NCBI GenBank assembly: GCA_949152475.1
Contig: OX424561.1
Span: 29,878,481 to 29,942,480, forward strand
Source of the DNA: Terebella lapidaria
Taxonomy: Eukaryota > Annelida > Polychaeta > Terebellida > Terebellidae
Reading direction: 5' to 3'
Length of the DNA stretch: 64,000 bases
Below, piece after piece: positions 1-10,610 of this stretch; the first letter of the stretch is position 1; every line of letters begins with the position of its first letter. The notes beneath the pieces are model-generated. The model was given only the letters and a program-made list of their open reading frames with translations, was not told the DNA's origin and did no database searches. A program made the position numbers and the translations under genes.

Positions 1-168
1 TCCTAAAACTTTTGGTTAAAAAAAATAGATGCAGCAAATTTATTAATTCATTGTCACCCCAAACAAAATTCAGCGGATACTATGGATTTGCGCTCATCAC
101 GCTGCCATCACGTCTATAGACATTTGCTTGTGAGCGCTCTATAGGTCGCAAATATCAACCGATTTTGG

Positions 169-950
169 TACTTTAAGTTACCTGACCTTTGGTCCTATAA
201 CCTATTGGCATGGCGTTGCGTCCGTCGTCCGTCCGTCCGTCCGTCCAGCATTAACATTTTTATTTTTAAAGTTTACGATCGAATCTTTCTGAAATTTTGC
301 ACAAAATGCCTAAAAATATTTTGAGAAGGAGGTATTTTTTTTTTTTTATTTTCACATTTTTTTCAAAATGGCGGCCATTTTTGTCAAAAAACGCTCAATT
401 TTTCTCAAAAACTGTCTGATCAGTTTTGAGTTTTTGGTTTCAAAAGATTCCCCTCATATACCTCTGTGATAGTATAAGTTTGGTTGCCCTAGATTCGCCG
501 GTCTCCATGTGGTGGCCATTTTGACGAGTCGGCGAAAAAAAATGTTTTCGTCCCAAATCGCATTACTATCCATTTTGGGCCATTTCTGAGCAAACAAATT
601 TTTTCACCCTTTGAAAAAAATTTTGGACTTTTTTTTGCAATTTTTCCTTCATAATGGGAGCTGTCAAAACTGTACTCATAGAACGTCTGAAGATAGAGCT
701 TAGAAATTGGCACTTTCAAATGGGAAGTCATATGTGGCGACTTGTGTGGTGACCTTGAATTTGACCTTCGATGACCTTGAAATTTTTAAAAAAAATATGA
801 ATGAATCTCGGTGCGATTTGTCTTAAAATGGCATAAAATTGCTTATTCTGGCCGATTTTTCGATGATCTTGGTATTTTGCGTGCACGCTCACACAAAAAC
901 GTGCCATGTTTCCCCCTATTTTTAGGTTACCGGACCTTTGGTAACAGAGA
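169..950 (+). repeat. R1 dispersed repeat, near full-length copy
   Basis: It opens with the R1 terminal motif (GTTACC, GACC, then GGTCC), followed by a run of GTCC units near 220-245. The body shares long blocks with 41596-42650, including the segments around AAAACTGTCTGATCAG, CTTCATAATGGGAGCTG and CCATTTGAAAGTG in one orientation or the other. No protein is encoded; open frames here are AT-rich chance frames. A second R1-type end (AGGTTACCGGACCTTTGG) lies at about 923-942, so two pieces may abut. Confidence 0.75.
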
Positions 951-1757
951 AACATATCTTAGCGGTACATCCAGGTAACGGGTGGTCCAAGCTTAACAAC
1001 TCAACACATTTGTTCTCCTTGAGTGACCTTTTGGTTCTTTCCAAATCTCCACAGGATGGACATATGTGTATAAAAATGTGTATGAAAACTGTCTACATGT
1101 ATGATTCCCTTTGTATACTTGAAAACTCCATTTGTATATTTGAATGTCGCTGTCGTCAGTTGGTCACTGACACAGATGTCATGTTATTTGTATCACTACT
1201 CTGCTCTCAAAAATGGTTTTATGTTAGTCATTTGTAGTGCCTAATTGCTATATATTTTTCCAAAGGAAAGGAAAAGTTATGAAACTCCATGCGTCTGCTA
1301 CATTGTACACATTTATTCCTTATTCTTTATGTTACGTTGCTGAGAGAATTCTCAACAATGTTGGAGAAGGGAAAGGTGCATTTACAGAATTTCATAACTT
1401 ATTATTTCTTTCATAGCAGGTATACATTTTTATTTTGTAACTACAGTTTGTGTTTTATGTATTCACTGAGACTGAGTGGCGAGCATGCTGTTACAGTTAG
1501 CCCAGTTAATCGACAGTGTTTTTAAAACATACACATGATTTCCTGTCACTCCAATATTGATGAGTGTCACAAAGTCAATCAATACTGTTCCAGCCGAGAA
1601 AATGATTTGTTGTATGTGATGGAATGAATATGATTTGATGTTTATTCATCTTGCTCAATAAAGTCAATAATAACCTTTTGGAGTCTATTAGTAATTTCAA
1701 ACTATATGTACATAAGTTTGAGTTTCATTGGAATACTTTCAAAATCAAATATAATAT
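951..1757. other. No gene seen
   Basis: AT-rich sequence between an R1 copy and the minisatellite. Short open frames lack similarity, splice context or codon bias that I can recognise. Nothing further is supported. Confidence 0.5.
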
Positions 1758-3950
1758 TAAGTGTCTTTGGTCATTGTTTAATCTAATGCTTCCTTGACCA
1801 TTTAGATCAGACAGAAATGTTTTGTGTCTTTTGGTCATTTTCTGTCCTAACATTTCCTTGACCATTTAGATCAGACAGAATTGTTTTGTGTCTTTAGGTC
1901 AAGTTGTATTCTAATGTTTCTTTGACCAGTTAGATCAGAAAGAAATGTTTTGTGTCTTTTGGTCAATTTCTATTCTGACATTTCCTTGACCATTTATATC
2001 AGACAGAAATGTTTTGTTTCTTTTGGTCATTTTCTATTCTAACATTTCCTTGACCATTTAGATCAGACAGAAATGTTTTATTTCTTTTGGTCATTTTCTA
2101 TTCTAACATTTCCTTGACCATTTAGATCAGACAGAAATGTTTTGTTTCTTTTGGTCATTTTCTATTCTAATATTTCCTTGACCATTTAGATCAGACAGAA
2201 ATGTTTTGTTTCTTTTGGTCATTTTCTATTCTAACATTTCGTTGACCATTTAGATCAGACAGAAATGTTTTGTTTCTTTTGGTCATTTTCTATTCTAACA
2301 TTTCCTTGACCATTTAGATCAGACAGAAATGTTTTGTTTCTTTTGGTCATTTTCTATTCCAATATTTCCTTGACCATTTAGATCAGACAGAAATGTTCAG
2401 TTTCTTTTGGTCGATTTCTGTTCTAATATTTCCTTGACCATTGAGATCAGACAGAAATGTGTTGTTTCTTTTGGTCAATTTCTATTCTAACATTTCCTTG
2501 ACCATTTAGATCAGACAGAAATGTTTTGTTTCTTTTGGTCATTTTCTATTCCAACATTTCCTTGACCATTTAGATCAGACAAATGTTTTGTTTCTTTTGG
2601 TCATTTTCTCTTCTAACATTTCCTTGACCATTTAGATCAGACAGAAATGTTTTGTTTCTTTTGGTCATTTTTTATTTTAACATTTCCTTGACCATTCAGA
2701 TCAGACAGAAATATTTTGTTTCTTTTGGTCATTTTCTATTTTAACATTTCCTTGACCATTTAGATCAGACAGAAATGTTTTGTTTCTTTTGGTCATTTTC
2801 TATTCTAACATTTCCTTGACCATTTAGATCAGACAGAAATGTTTTGTTTCTTTTGGTCATTTTCTATTCTAACATTTCCTTGACCATTTAGATCAGACAG
2901 AAATGTTTTGTTTCTTTTGGTCATTTTCTATTCTTACATTTCCTTGACCATTTAGATCAGACAGAAATGTTTTGTTTCTTTTGTCATTTTCTATTCTAAT
3001 ATTTCCTTGACCTATTAGATCAGACAAATGTTTTGTTTCTTTTGGTCATTTTCTATTCTAACATTTCCTTGACCATTTAGATCAGACAGAAATGTTTTGT
3101 GTCTTTTGGTCATTTTCTATTCTAACATTTCCTTGACCATTTAGATCAGACAGAAATGTTTTGTTTCTTTTGGTCATTTTCTATTCCAATATTTCCTTGA
3201 CCATTTAGATCAGACAGAAATGTTTAGTTTCTTTTGGTCGATTTCTGTTCTAATATTTCCTTGACCATTGAGATCAGACAGGAATGTTTTGTTTCTTTTG
3301 GTCCATTTCTATTCTAACATTTCCTTGACCATTTAGATCAGACAGAAATGTTTTGTTTCTTTTGGTCATTTTCTATTCCAACATTTACTTGACCATTTAG
3401 ATCAGACAGAAATGTTTTGTTTCTTTTGGTCATTTTTTATTCTAACATTTCCTTGACCATTCAGATCAGACAGAAATGTTTTGTTTCTTTTGGTCATTTT
3501 CTATTTTAACATTTCCTTGACCATTTAGATCAGACAGAAATGTTTTGTTTCTTTTGGTCATTTTCTATTCTAACATTTCCTTGACCATTTAGATCAGACA
3601 GAAATGTTTTGTTTCTTTTGGTCATTTTCTGTTCTAAGTTTCTAACATTTCCTTGACCATTTAGATCAGACAGAAATGTTTTGTTTCTTTTGGTCATTTT
3701 CTATTCTAACATTTCCTTGACCATTTAGATCAGACAGAAATGTTTTGTTTTTTTGTTCAATTTTTATTCTAACATTTCCTTGACCATTGAGATCAGACAG
3801 AAATGTGTTGTTTCTTTTGGTCGATTTCTGTTCTAATATTTACTTGACCATTTAGATCAGACAGAAATGTTTTGAATCTTTTGGTCAATTTCTATTCTAC
3901 CGTTTCCTTGACCATTGAGATCAGACAGAAATGTTTGTGTCTTTTGTTCC
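1758..3950 (+). repeat. 64-bp minisatellite, about 34 copies
   Basis: The unit contains CCTTGACCATTTAGATCAG, then ACAGAAATGTTTTGT and CTTTTGGTCATTTTC. Successive GATCAG positions (1805, 1869 and onward) are 64 bases apart. Central copies are nearly identical and the outer copies diverge more, as expected when an array turns over by unequal exchange. The right edge meets an R1 end directly. Units abut with no unique spacers, so it is not a CRISPR array. Confidence 0.95.
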
Positions 3951-4266
3951 ATTTTTAGGTTACCGGACCTATGGTCCGATAACCTATTGCCGTGGCGTTG
4001 TGTCCGTCGTCCGTCCGTCCGTCTGTCCGCCCGTCGTCGTCCGTCCACAATTTTATCTTTAAAGTGTACGGTCCAATCTTTCTGAAAATTTGGGAAAAGA
4101 TACCTTAAAATAATTCGAGAAGGAGGTATTTTTTATTTTTTTGATTTTTTCCAAAATGGCGGCCGTTTTCTTCGAAAAACGGTCAATTTTGGACTTTGGC
4201 GGCCATTTTCTCAAAAACTGTCTGATCAGATTTGAGATTTTTTTTTCAAAAGATTCTCCTTATGTA
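3950..4266 (+). repeat. R1 copy cut short by the Tc1 element
   Basis: The left end of R1 is well preserved: AGGTTACCGGACC, a TAT loop, then GGTCCGATAACCT, then a GTCC tract. The copy follows the same order as 41596-41860 until CTTATGTA, where the Tc1 left end begins at a TA. The remainder of R1 does not resume after the transposon. Confidence 0.85.
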
Positions 4267-5772
4267 CAACTGAGCAACTTTAAAAACGCATAAAATATAA
4301 TCTTCCAGTAAAAACACCCTAAGACTCAGAAAAGTGTTCCCTATGATTTATTGAGCTATTGCAATCAAATAGTTTGTGTGCTGATTAGTATTGAGTATTA
4401 CTCAGAGTGTGAGAGTGAGTTCTTCATAATTGATGTTAAACCCAGGAGCACGTGGTTCCACCTGAATGAAGCTGGTTGTGTGAGTTGCAATTGTTTGTGA
4501 CCAATCCTTCATTTGTGGCTATAAAAACCCGGGCAAAATGAACTGTAAAATCAGACGCGTCAAGATGCCACGACTTGCTCCAGAATTACGTGATCGGGCG
4601 ATTGGGATGCTGACGATGGGAACACGACAAAGACAGGTTGCAGAGATGCTTGGGACCACACAGTCAACTGTATCTCGACTATGGACCAGGTTCCAAGCAC
4701 CAGGATCATCTCGAGACCGTCCAAGGAGTGGCCAGCCACGTGTGACGACGATGATCCAGGATCGCCGTATCCGGATCTTGCATCTTCGTGATCGTTTCAG
4801 GACTGCCACACAAACTGCTAGGGAGATCCCAGGGCGCCGCAATCCTAGAATCAGTGCACAGACTGTGCGACGTCGCCTCAGGGAGAGGGGTATTCGGCCA
4901 TACCGTATCCATACTGGGATGGTCTTGACGGAAGCCAGAAGAGAAGCTAGACGCCAATGGACTCGTGAGCATGGTGGTAGAAACTGGAGATTGGCAAGAT
5001 GGCGCCAGGTTATTTTCAGTGACGAGTCCAGATTCAACCTGTACAGGGCTGATGGCCGCCAACGTGTTTACCGTCGACGCGGAGAGCGGTACGCGGACGT
5101 CTGCGTACAACAGGTGGACCGCTTCGGAGGTGGTGGTGTCATGATGTGGGGTGCCATTTCGCACGGATGGAGATCTGACCTTGTGCATGTCCAGGGAACA
5201 ATGACAGCCCTCGTATACAGGGACACGATACTTGATCCACATGTGCGAGTACGAGTACAGCAAACAGGGCATACATTCATGCAAGATAACGCCAGACCTC
5301 ACGTTGCCAGGATATGCCGGGAGTTCTTGGAAGAGCACAACATCGACCTACTCCCATGGCCTGCATATTCTCCGGATTTAAACCCGATTGAACACTTTTG
5401 GGACATTCTGGATCGTAGAGTAAGACAACGGGATCCGGTTCCTGCCACGCACGCGCAGCTGGTGTTTGCTCTTCAAGAAGAATGGGCAGCTATACCACAG
5501 AACCAGATCAATCGTCTTGTGGCATCAATGCCTAGGAGATGTGATGCTGTGCTTAATAACAGAGGAGGGCATACTCGTTACTAACGTGAAGTGTTGTACT
5601 GGTTGAAGTACAGACTGTGTTGCGTTTTGAATGCAGTATTTATTTTTCGTTCATCATTTTTGTTGTTGTTTTCATTAATAGGAACACTTTTTCTGAGTAT
5701 TTCCAATGATTCATAGCATTGCTATTAAATTTTCTTGAACCATAACTTTGATGCGTTTTTAATGTTGTTCAG
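4267..5772 (+). mobile_element. Tc1/mariner-family DNA transposon
   Basis: The ends are inverted and similar: the left end has CTGAGCAACTTTAAAAACGC and the reverse complement of the right end has CTGAACAACATTAAAAACGC. A subterminal inverted block containing CAGAAAA and GTGTTCC lies inside each end. The outer bases are TA on both sides, the Tc1 target. The insertion interrupts an R1 copy at a TA that is intact in the 41.8-kb copy. The left end has three extra bases (CAA) outside the matching TIR, so the exact border is uncertain. The transposase frame is open. Confidence 0.9.
4538..5584 (+). CDS. Tc1 transposase (DD34E)
   Basis: This is a 348-residue cut-and-paste transposase acting on its own TIRs in the nucleus. 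Residues about 14-60 form a helix-turn-helix region (AEMLGTTQSTVSRLW), with a second DNA-binding segment to about residue 125. The catalytic domain shows FSDESRFNL (first Asp, about residue 162), FMQDNARPH (second Asp, about 250) and SPDLNPIEHFW (Glu, about 285). The last two acidic residues are separated by 34 residues, the DD34E spacing of Tc1. Length matches the usual 340-350. No in-frame stop is seen. An alternative start is Met10, just before the conserved PRLAPELRDRAIGM stretch. It may still be functional, but activity is not shown by sequence alone. Confidence 0.95.
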   Translation: MNCKIRRVKMPRLAPELRDRAIGMLTMGTRQRQVAEMLGTTQSTVSRLWTRFQAPGSSRDRPRSGQPRVTTMIQDRRIRILHLRDRFRTATQTAREIPGRRNPRISAQTVRRRLRERGIRPYRIHTGMVLTEARREARRQWTREHGGRNWRLARWRQVIFSDESRFNLYRADGRQRVYRRRGERYADVCVQQVDRFGGGGVMMWGAISHGWRSDLVHVQGTMTALVYRDTILDPHVRVRVQQTGHTFMQDNARPHVARICREFLEEHNIDLLPWPAYSPDLNPIEHFWDILDRRVRQRDPVPATHAQLVFALQEEWAAIPQNQINRLVASMPRRCDAVLNNRGGHTRY

Positions 5773-5773
5773 T

Positions 5774-6091
5774 ATATATTGCTGGATCTTTGACACAGAC
5801 AATACCATAACGTATACATCATAATGTACCAGAATATCATTCATGATAAGTTTGTCTGATAGACTAATTGATATTTCACAAATGATGTATTAAAACTCAA
5901 GCAAAAGGTTGAAGGTAAAATTTAGAGGTGCTCTCACCAAATTTTGATGTGGAAAACATAACAAAATCTCTGTAGAGGATGAATTTCATTTCTGTTGAAA
6001 GTTTTTTCTGTTGAGAAACTTATTGTAAAAATAACATCACAAGTGAGCAAAATTGTCCAACAAACAGTGTGTCAAAGATCCAGCAATATAT
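5774..6091. mobile_element. MITE with 24-bp perfect TIRs
   Basis: ATATATTGCTGG plus ATCTTTGACACA at 5774-5797 is repeated in exact inverse at 6068-6091. The ~318-bp body has no coding frame. It abuts the Tc1 right end with a shared TA-rich junction, so this may be an insertion beside, or a footprint of, the Tc1 event. Confidence 0.8.
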
Positions 6092-6115
6092 TTATATAAT
6101 GCTATGACTGTGCAC

Positions 6116-6299
6116 AAATGCAACAAAGTAAATAATACTAATAACAATAAACTAAACTAGAACTACAAATAAACTGTACAAATAAACTAAAAGTGGCACA
6201 TTTGTTATATTCCCATGGCTTTGGTGAGGTATGGTCACAACAAGGAGTGGATAATATTGTGTTCTTTTATGTATTAGTATTATTTACTTTGTTGCATTT
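6116..6299. mobile_element. Short MITE with 28-bp inverted ends
   Basis: AAATGCAACAAAGTAAATAA continuing to TACTAATA (6116-6143) is the exact reverse complement of 6272-6299. The 128-bp interior is non-coding. The element lies 24 bases after the preceding MITE. Confidence 0.75.
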
Positions 6300-7596
6300 G
6301 TTTAGATCTTGGTCACTTGTCAAACTGTTCTTAACATGCAATGATTTTGCTCGGAATAAAATGTATATGACGAACTGACCATGTCAATTTTATTCAGTTG
6401 ATGAATGGTTTATATAATAATGTAGTTCTGACAGTATGGGAGTTATGGTAGGCTACATAGTTGGAAATGTACTTTTAATATGATTAGGTGATCATTTTGT
6501 TCAAACAAGCCTTGACATCTGAGATGCAACATCTTTTCCTCGTAATTTACTGACAAAGCCATAGTCTAAATTTAATATAATACTTCCAAATGGAGTACAA
6601 GAGTTACAGACACTTCATTTGAGTATGTCTCCAATATTGCATCACATGTGAACATTTCATGCAAAACTAAATAGTAACTCACATTTATTGTCCAATATTG
6701 CCAAATTTATGCTTTTACCAAAAAAATATTGACTCATTGCACACTGAGTGTAATATTTTTGGTTGTAAGTTTTGCTGTACCTGACTTTAAAATTAGCAGC
6801 AATTCATCTGTTTCAGGCAAAAAACAAAATGGAAAAGATCATGCCACTTTAATAAATGGTTACCTCAAAAATTTAATACATTTATCTTGAACACAAACAT
6901 ATAACTAGAAATATGAATGCCTTAAATAAATACACTTAATCCAAATACAATTTTTCAGTTCATGGATATAACAGGAATACATTTGAAATACATGTAAAGT
7001 CAAGGGATTTTCTAAATCAAGGACCTGAATAGACAGAAATACAGTCCACTCCGTAGCAAAAATGCTGCACATGTTATGCAGTAACCATCACCAACATATG
7101 TACACAGGTCTTCAATATACATTGAATATACATTTTACATACATATATACATTGCATATAGATTTTGTATCTTTATATATATTCTGTAGTATATGTAATA
7201 AGTGTGCTGATTTAACACGCATGTTGACTGACATATCAGTATCATACAGGATAACAGAACGTAGGTCGTTATATCTGGGTCTGGAAGATACCAATATCAC
7301 ATGGAGAGGAGCAAATATATTGACCTACATTCATTATACACAGTACATATAATACAACATGAATGAATATTATTCTGAATTTTGACTGAATGTCATAATT
7401 CTGACTTTTTCTCATCCTGACTAAATGCCTTCATTAAACATAATAATAACATAACATTACTGTTATATTGTGGATTTCATATCATCCAATGTCACATTAC
7501 AATGCGAATAGTCACTATGTGCTTTCAATGTCATCCTGTGAAGTACACACTCAGCCGTAAAAAAACATGGACAAAATATGCACGCAGTCACTGAAC
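6300..7596. other. No gene seen
   Basis: AT-rich sequence with a tract of TATACAT-like low-complexity repeats near 7095-7170. No exon, transposase remnant or RNA gene could be supported. Confidence 0.45.
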
Positions 7597-7777
7597 TACA
7601 GTGGTCCCCCTCAGATAAGACCCCCCTCAAGAAAGATTTCCCCCTCTGTAAAGACTTTTTCTTGTGGCGCTAGAATGACTTTAACATGTAAATGAACCCC
7701 TCTAATAAGACATCCCCTTAGATAAGACCTTAATTTTGTGGCAGAAGGGTAGATCTTATCTGAGGGGGACCACTGTA
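7597..7777. mobile_element. Tc1/mariner or pogo-type MITE
   Basis: The 24 bases TACAGTGGTCCC and CCTCAGATAAGA at 7597-7620 are exactly inverted at 7754-7777. The outer TA on each side is the likely target duplication, leaving a 22-bp TIR that starts CAGTGGTCCCC. The interior repeats parts of the TIR (CCCCTC, ATAAGAC) and is non-coding. Confidence 0.85.
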
Positions 7778-8360
7778 CACCATTGACTAGACAGTCTGGC
7801 CACCCACAAGGCATGGGTGTAACCCCTGACACCCCATCACACTATCATATCTGGCAATTTGTATGCTAGAACACATTAACAATATAATGAAAACAGTGGC
7901 AAGATCATCACACTGAGCAACATATACATGTATTTTGTATTTTTATATCCTTGGTACTGTATATGATGACATATGCCCGTCCATATATTCCATACACAGT
8001 GTCAACAAAAACAATATCGAGTGATATATCGGCTATATGGTTTTTGTCACATCGAAACATCACTCTACCCTCATTTTCGCTCACGTTATGAATAAATTAT
8101 ATAATCATAGCACCAAGGGTGCTGTAGCTTACCGGCAATCATGAGAATTGCATAGAATACTGATTTTCCAACATATAAATTGTTACACTGATGTAACACT
8201 GATGATCTATTGTTAAAACATGTTCGTAAATGTTGCTAAAAACATTTCTGTATGAACTATAACACGAAATCAAGTTACACCTTGAAAGATTTTTTTTCCT
8301 AATGACATACGGTATTTTCACAGATCGATTCAAAAGCAACAAAACTTATACACATCACAA
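7778..8360. other. No gene seen
   Basis: AT-rich spacer between a MITE and an R1 copy. No motif is supported. Confidence 0.45.
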
Positions 8361-8954
8361 AGGTACTTAAGGAGAGTTTTATATATGATTTTGAAGAAAA
8401 CTTGACCAAAGACAAAATTCATGGTCATTTTTCGACAAAAAAGGTTGTTTTGACCTTTCAAGGTCATTGAACGTCATATTCAAGGTTACCACTCAAACCG
8501 CAATATATGATTTCCCATTTGAATTTGCCAATACTTAGGCTCTATCTTGAAGTGTTCTATGAGTTTACTCCGCACAGCTCCCATTATGAAGGAAAAATTG
8601 AATGAAATTTTCTAAGTTCCAAAAAATTTTTCAATGGCCAAAAAACTTTTTTTTGGCTGGAAATGGCTCAAAACGAATAGTGACTCGATTTGGGACAAAA
8701 AAATTTTTTTCGCAGACCCGTCAAAAAATCAAAATGGCCGCCACACGCGGACTGGCGATTCAAGGGCAGCGAAACTTATACATGTCATAGAGAATGTTTT
8801 GAAACAAAAATCTCAAAACGGATCAGACAGTTTTGAGAAAATGGCCACCAAAGTCCAAAATTGGCAATTTTTCGTCAAAAATGGCTGCCAAATCGGCAAA
8901 AGCGATTCAATCAAGAAAATTAAGAAAACATCTTTAGATACTAGCTCAAAATAT
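8361..8954 (-). repeat. R1 copy, minus orientation, left half of a split copy
   Basis: It contains the inverse of R1 blocks seen at 41.8-42.2 kb (TCCCATTATGAAGG, ATCAGACAGTTTTGAG, AAAATGGCC). It stops at ATAT 8951-8954, where the LTR element begins, and continues after 20964 with the remaining GTCC-type tract. Confidence 0.8.
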
Positions 8955-10336
8955 TGTAACGGGTTTACACCCTTCTGTGACGTCTTGATGAACCAGTTTT
9001 CTAGGGAGGTGGGTGAGTTGTTATATAACCGGAGCTGAAACGGTAAAACTCCGGGAAACTGCTGCTGCTGTACGGTTGAACTCCGGCTAGAAGTCTCTGA
9101 AGGTTGGTAGCGTGGTCTGGAATGGACCTCTTAACCGTTGTCCGACTGCTAATCTGCAACTGCACCTGTAACGTAAGAATCCGGAGGCGTTTCCGTCTCC
9201 GGGTACTGCAACTGCTCCGTCGGGATACCGCTTTACTGCAACAGCTCCGTCGTTCTCCGCCTTACTGCAACTGCGACTGCACCTGGAATGAGAATCCGGG
9301 AACGTTGCCGTTTCCGAATACTGCAACCGCTCTGCCAGGTTCCGCCTCACTGCAAACTGCTCCGGTTGGCTCCGCCTCACCACAACCTGCGACTGCACCT
9401 GAAATGGAGTATCTCGGAAGTGTTCTCACTTCCGGTTACCGCAACCGCTCCGTCAGGTACTGCCACTGCAACTCCGTCGTCCGGTACCGCTTCTGCAACT
9501 GCTTCGTTGTTCCCGTCTCTGCAACTGCTCCGTCTGATACCGCCTCCGTAGTTGCTCCGTTGAATACCACCTCCGTCTCCGTCTCCTTCCTTGGTGATCT
9601 GGGTTCTTGGATCACCCTAAGATGTCGTTACAACTTGGTCTTAACCGACTGTGGACTTATCTCCCTTTTCTCCGTATTACTTTCTTTTCCGGTGAACTAA
9701 CTTTGTTATAACTTCCAGTTCCCTAACGAACACGGAAAAACAACTCGGTTGAAGTTTTTATGTTTATTTTCCAAGTGCACAGTAAGAAGACTTAACTGCT
9801 ATCATCTGGATGACTCTATCCGGAACAAGGGAGTACTCTGCTATGGGAGAAGGGGTCTGAACAGGTCGACGTCAGGACACCAACTCTGCCGTCCGCTGTG
9901 AAGCGGGGGCTTTTATAGACCTGAGACCCACGTCACGTGACCAACCTATTGTGACGTCATAGTCCGCCAAAACAATGATATTTTCCGGATTTCTAAAAAC
10001 ACTCTAGGACCAATCAGTGGCTGACACGTCACCTTTTAAACCGAAAACGAGGCTGATCACATGACCTTCCGGAAATAACGTCATTACGTTTTTGTACTCC
10101 ATTGTTCCGACTCCGTCTCCGGTTCCGTCTCCGGTTCCGGCTCCGTCTCCGGCTTTACCAACATCACAAATATACCAAGTTCCGAGACGGAAAACCTTTT
10201 AAACATTAACAATACGGAACCGTATGAACCTTTAAACACATATACATTTTAATAAACGGTTATTCAACCATAATATCACAAAACACTAATAGAATTACCT
10301 AGGGGAAACTTTTGGGTACGCCCCAAAACCGTTACA
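8955..10336 (-). repeat. LTR (3' LTR of the minus-strand element)
   Basis: About 1.38 kb, with TG...CA ends inside TGTAACGG and CCGTTACA. Much of it is a C/T-rich tract built from CTGCAACTGCTCCGTC-like units. Open frames inside are products of that composition and are not annotated as genes. Confidence 0.95.
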
Positions 10337-10355
10337 CTCCCCCTTTCTTAGACTC
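10337..10355 (-). other. Polypurine tract next to the 3' LTR
   Basis: On the minus strand AAGAAAGGGGGAG lies directly before the LTR start TGTAACGG. This is the expected position of the plus-strand priming site in an LTR retrotransposon. Confidence 0.8.
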
Positions 10356-10610
10356 TGTTCGTCCCGAACAGATCAATATCACATATATACAAATTGTCAA
10401 CCGTTAAACTGTCCGTAAAATCAAACACAACTGTTTCCGTGATCGGGGTACTAGTATCTCTTAACTAGTTTACCGTCACTGTACCCGGATATCTTGCTTG
10501 TTCCGTTTCCCACTTTTAAACTCTTAATTATACTAGAATCCGGGAAACGGTTCTTCTTTCTTCTCCTTGCGCCGACTTGACTTGCGACGACTTGCGGCGA
10601 CTTGCGACGA

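Noticed and set aside
1758-3950. Possible CRISPR-like array
   Set aside because: Units abut with no unique spacers and the context is animal nuclear DNA. It is a minisatellite.
4706-5338. 210-codon minus-strand frame
   Set aside because: Antisense shadow of the Tc1 transposase.
9087-9700. Open frames of about 100-198 codons on both strands within each LTR
   Set aside because: They occur identically in both LTRs, arise from the C/T-rich CTGCAACTGCTCCGTC-like units, and show no domain. They are products of composition.
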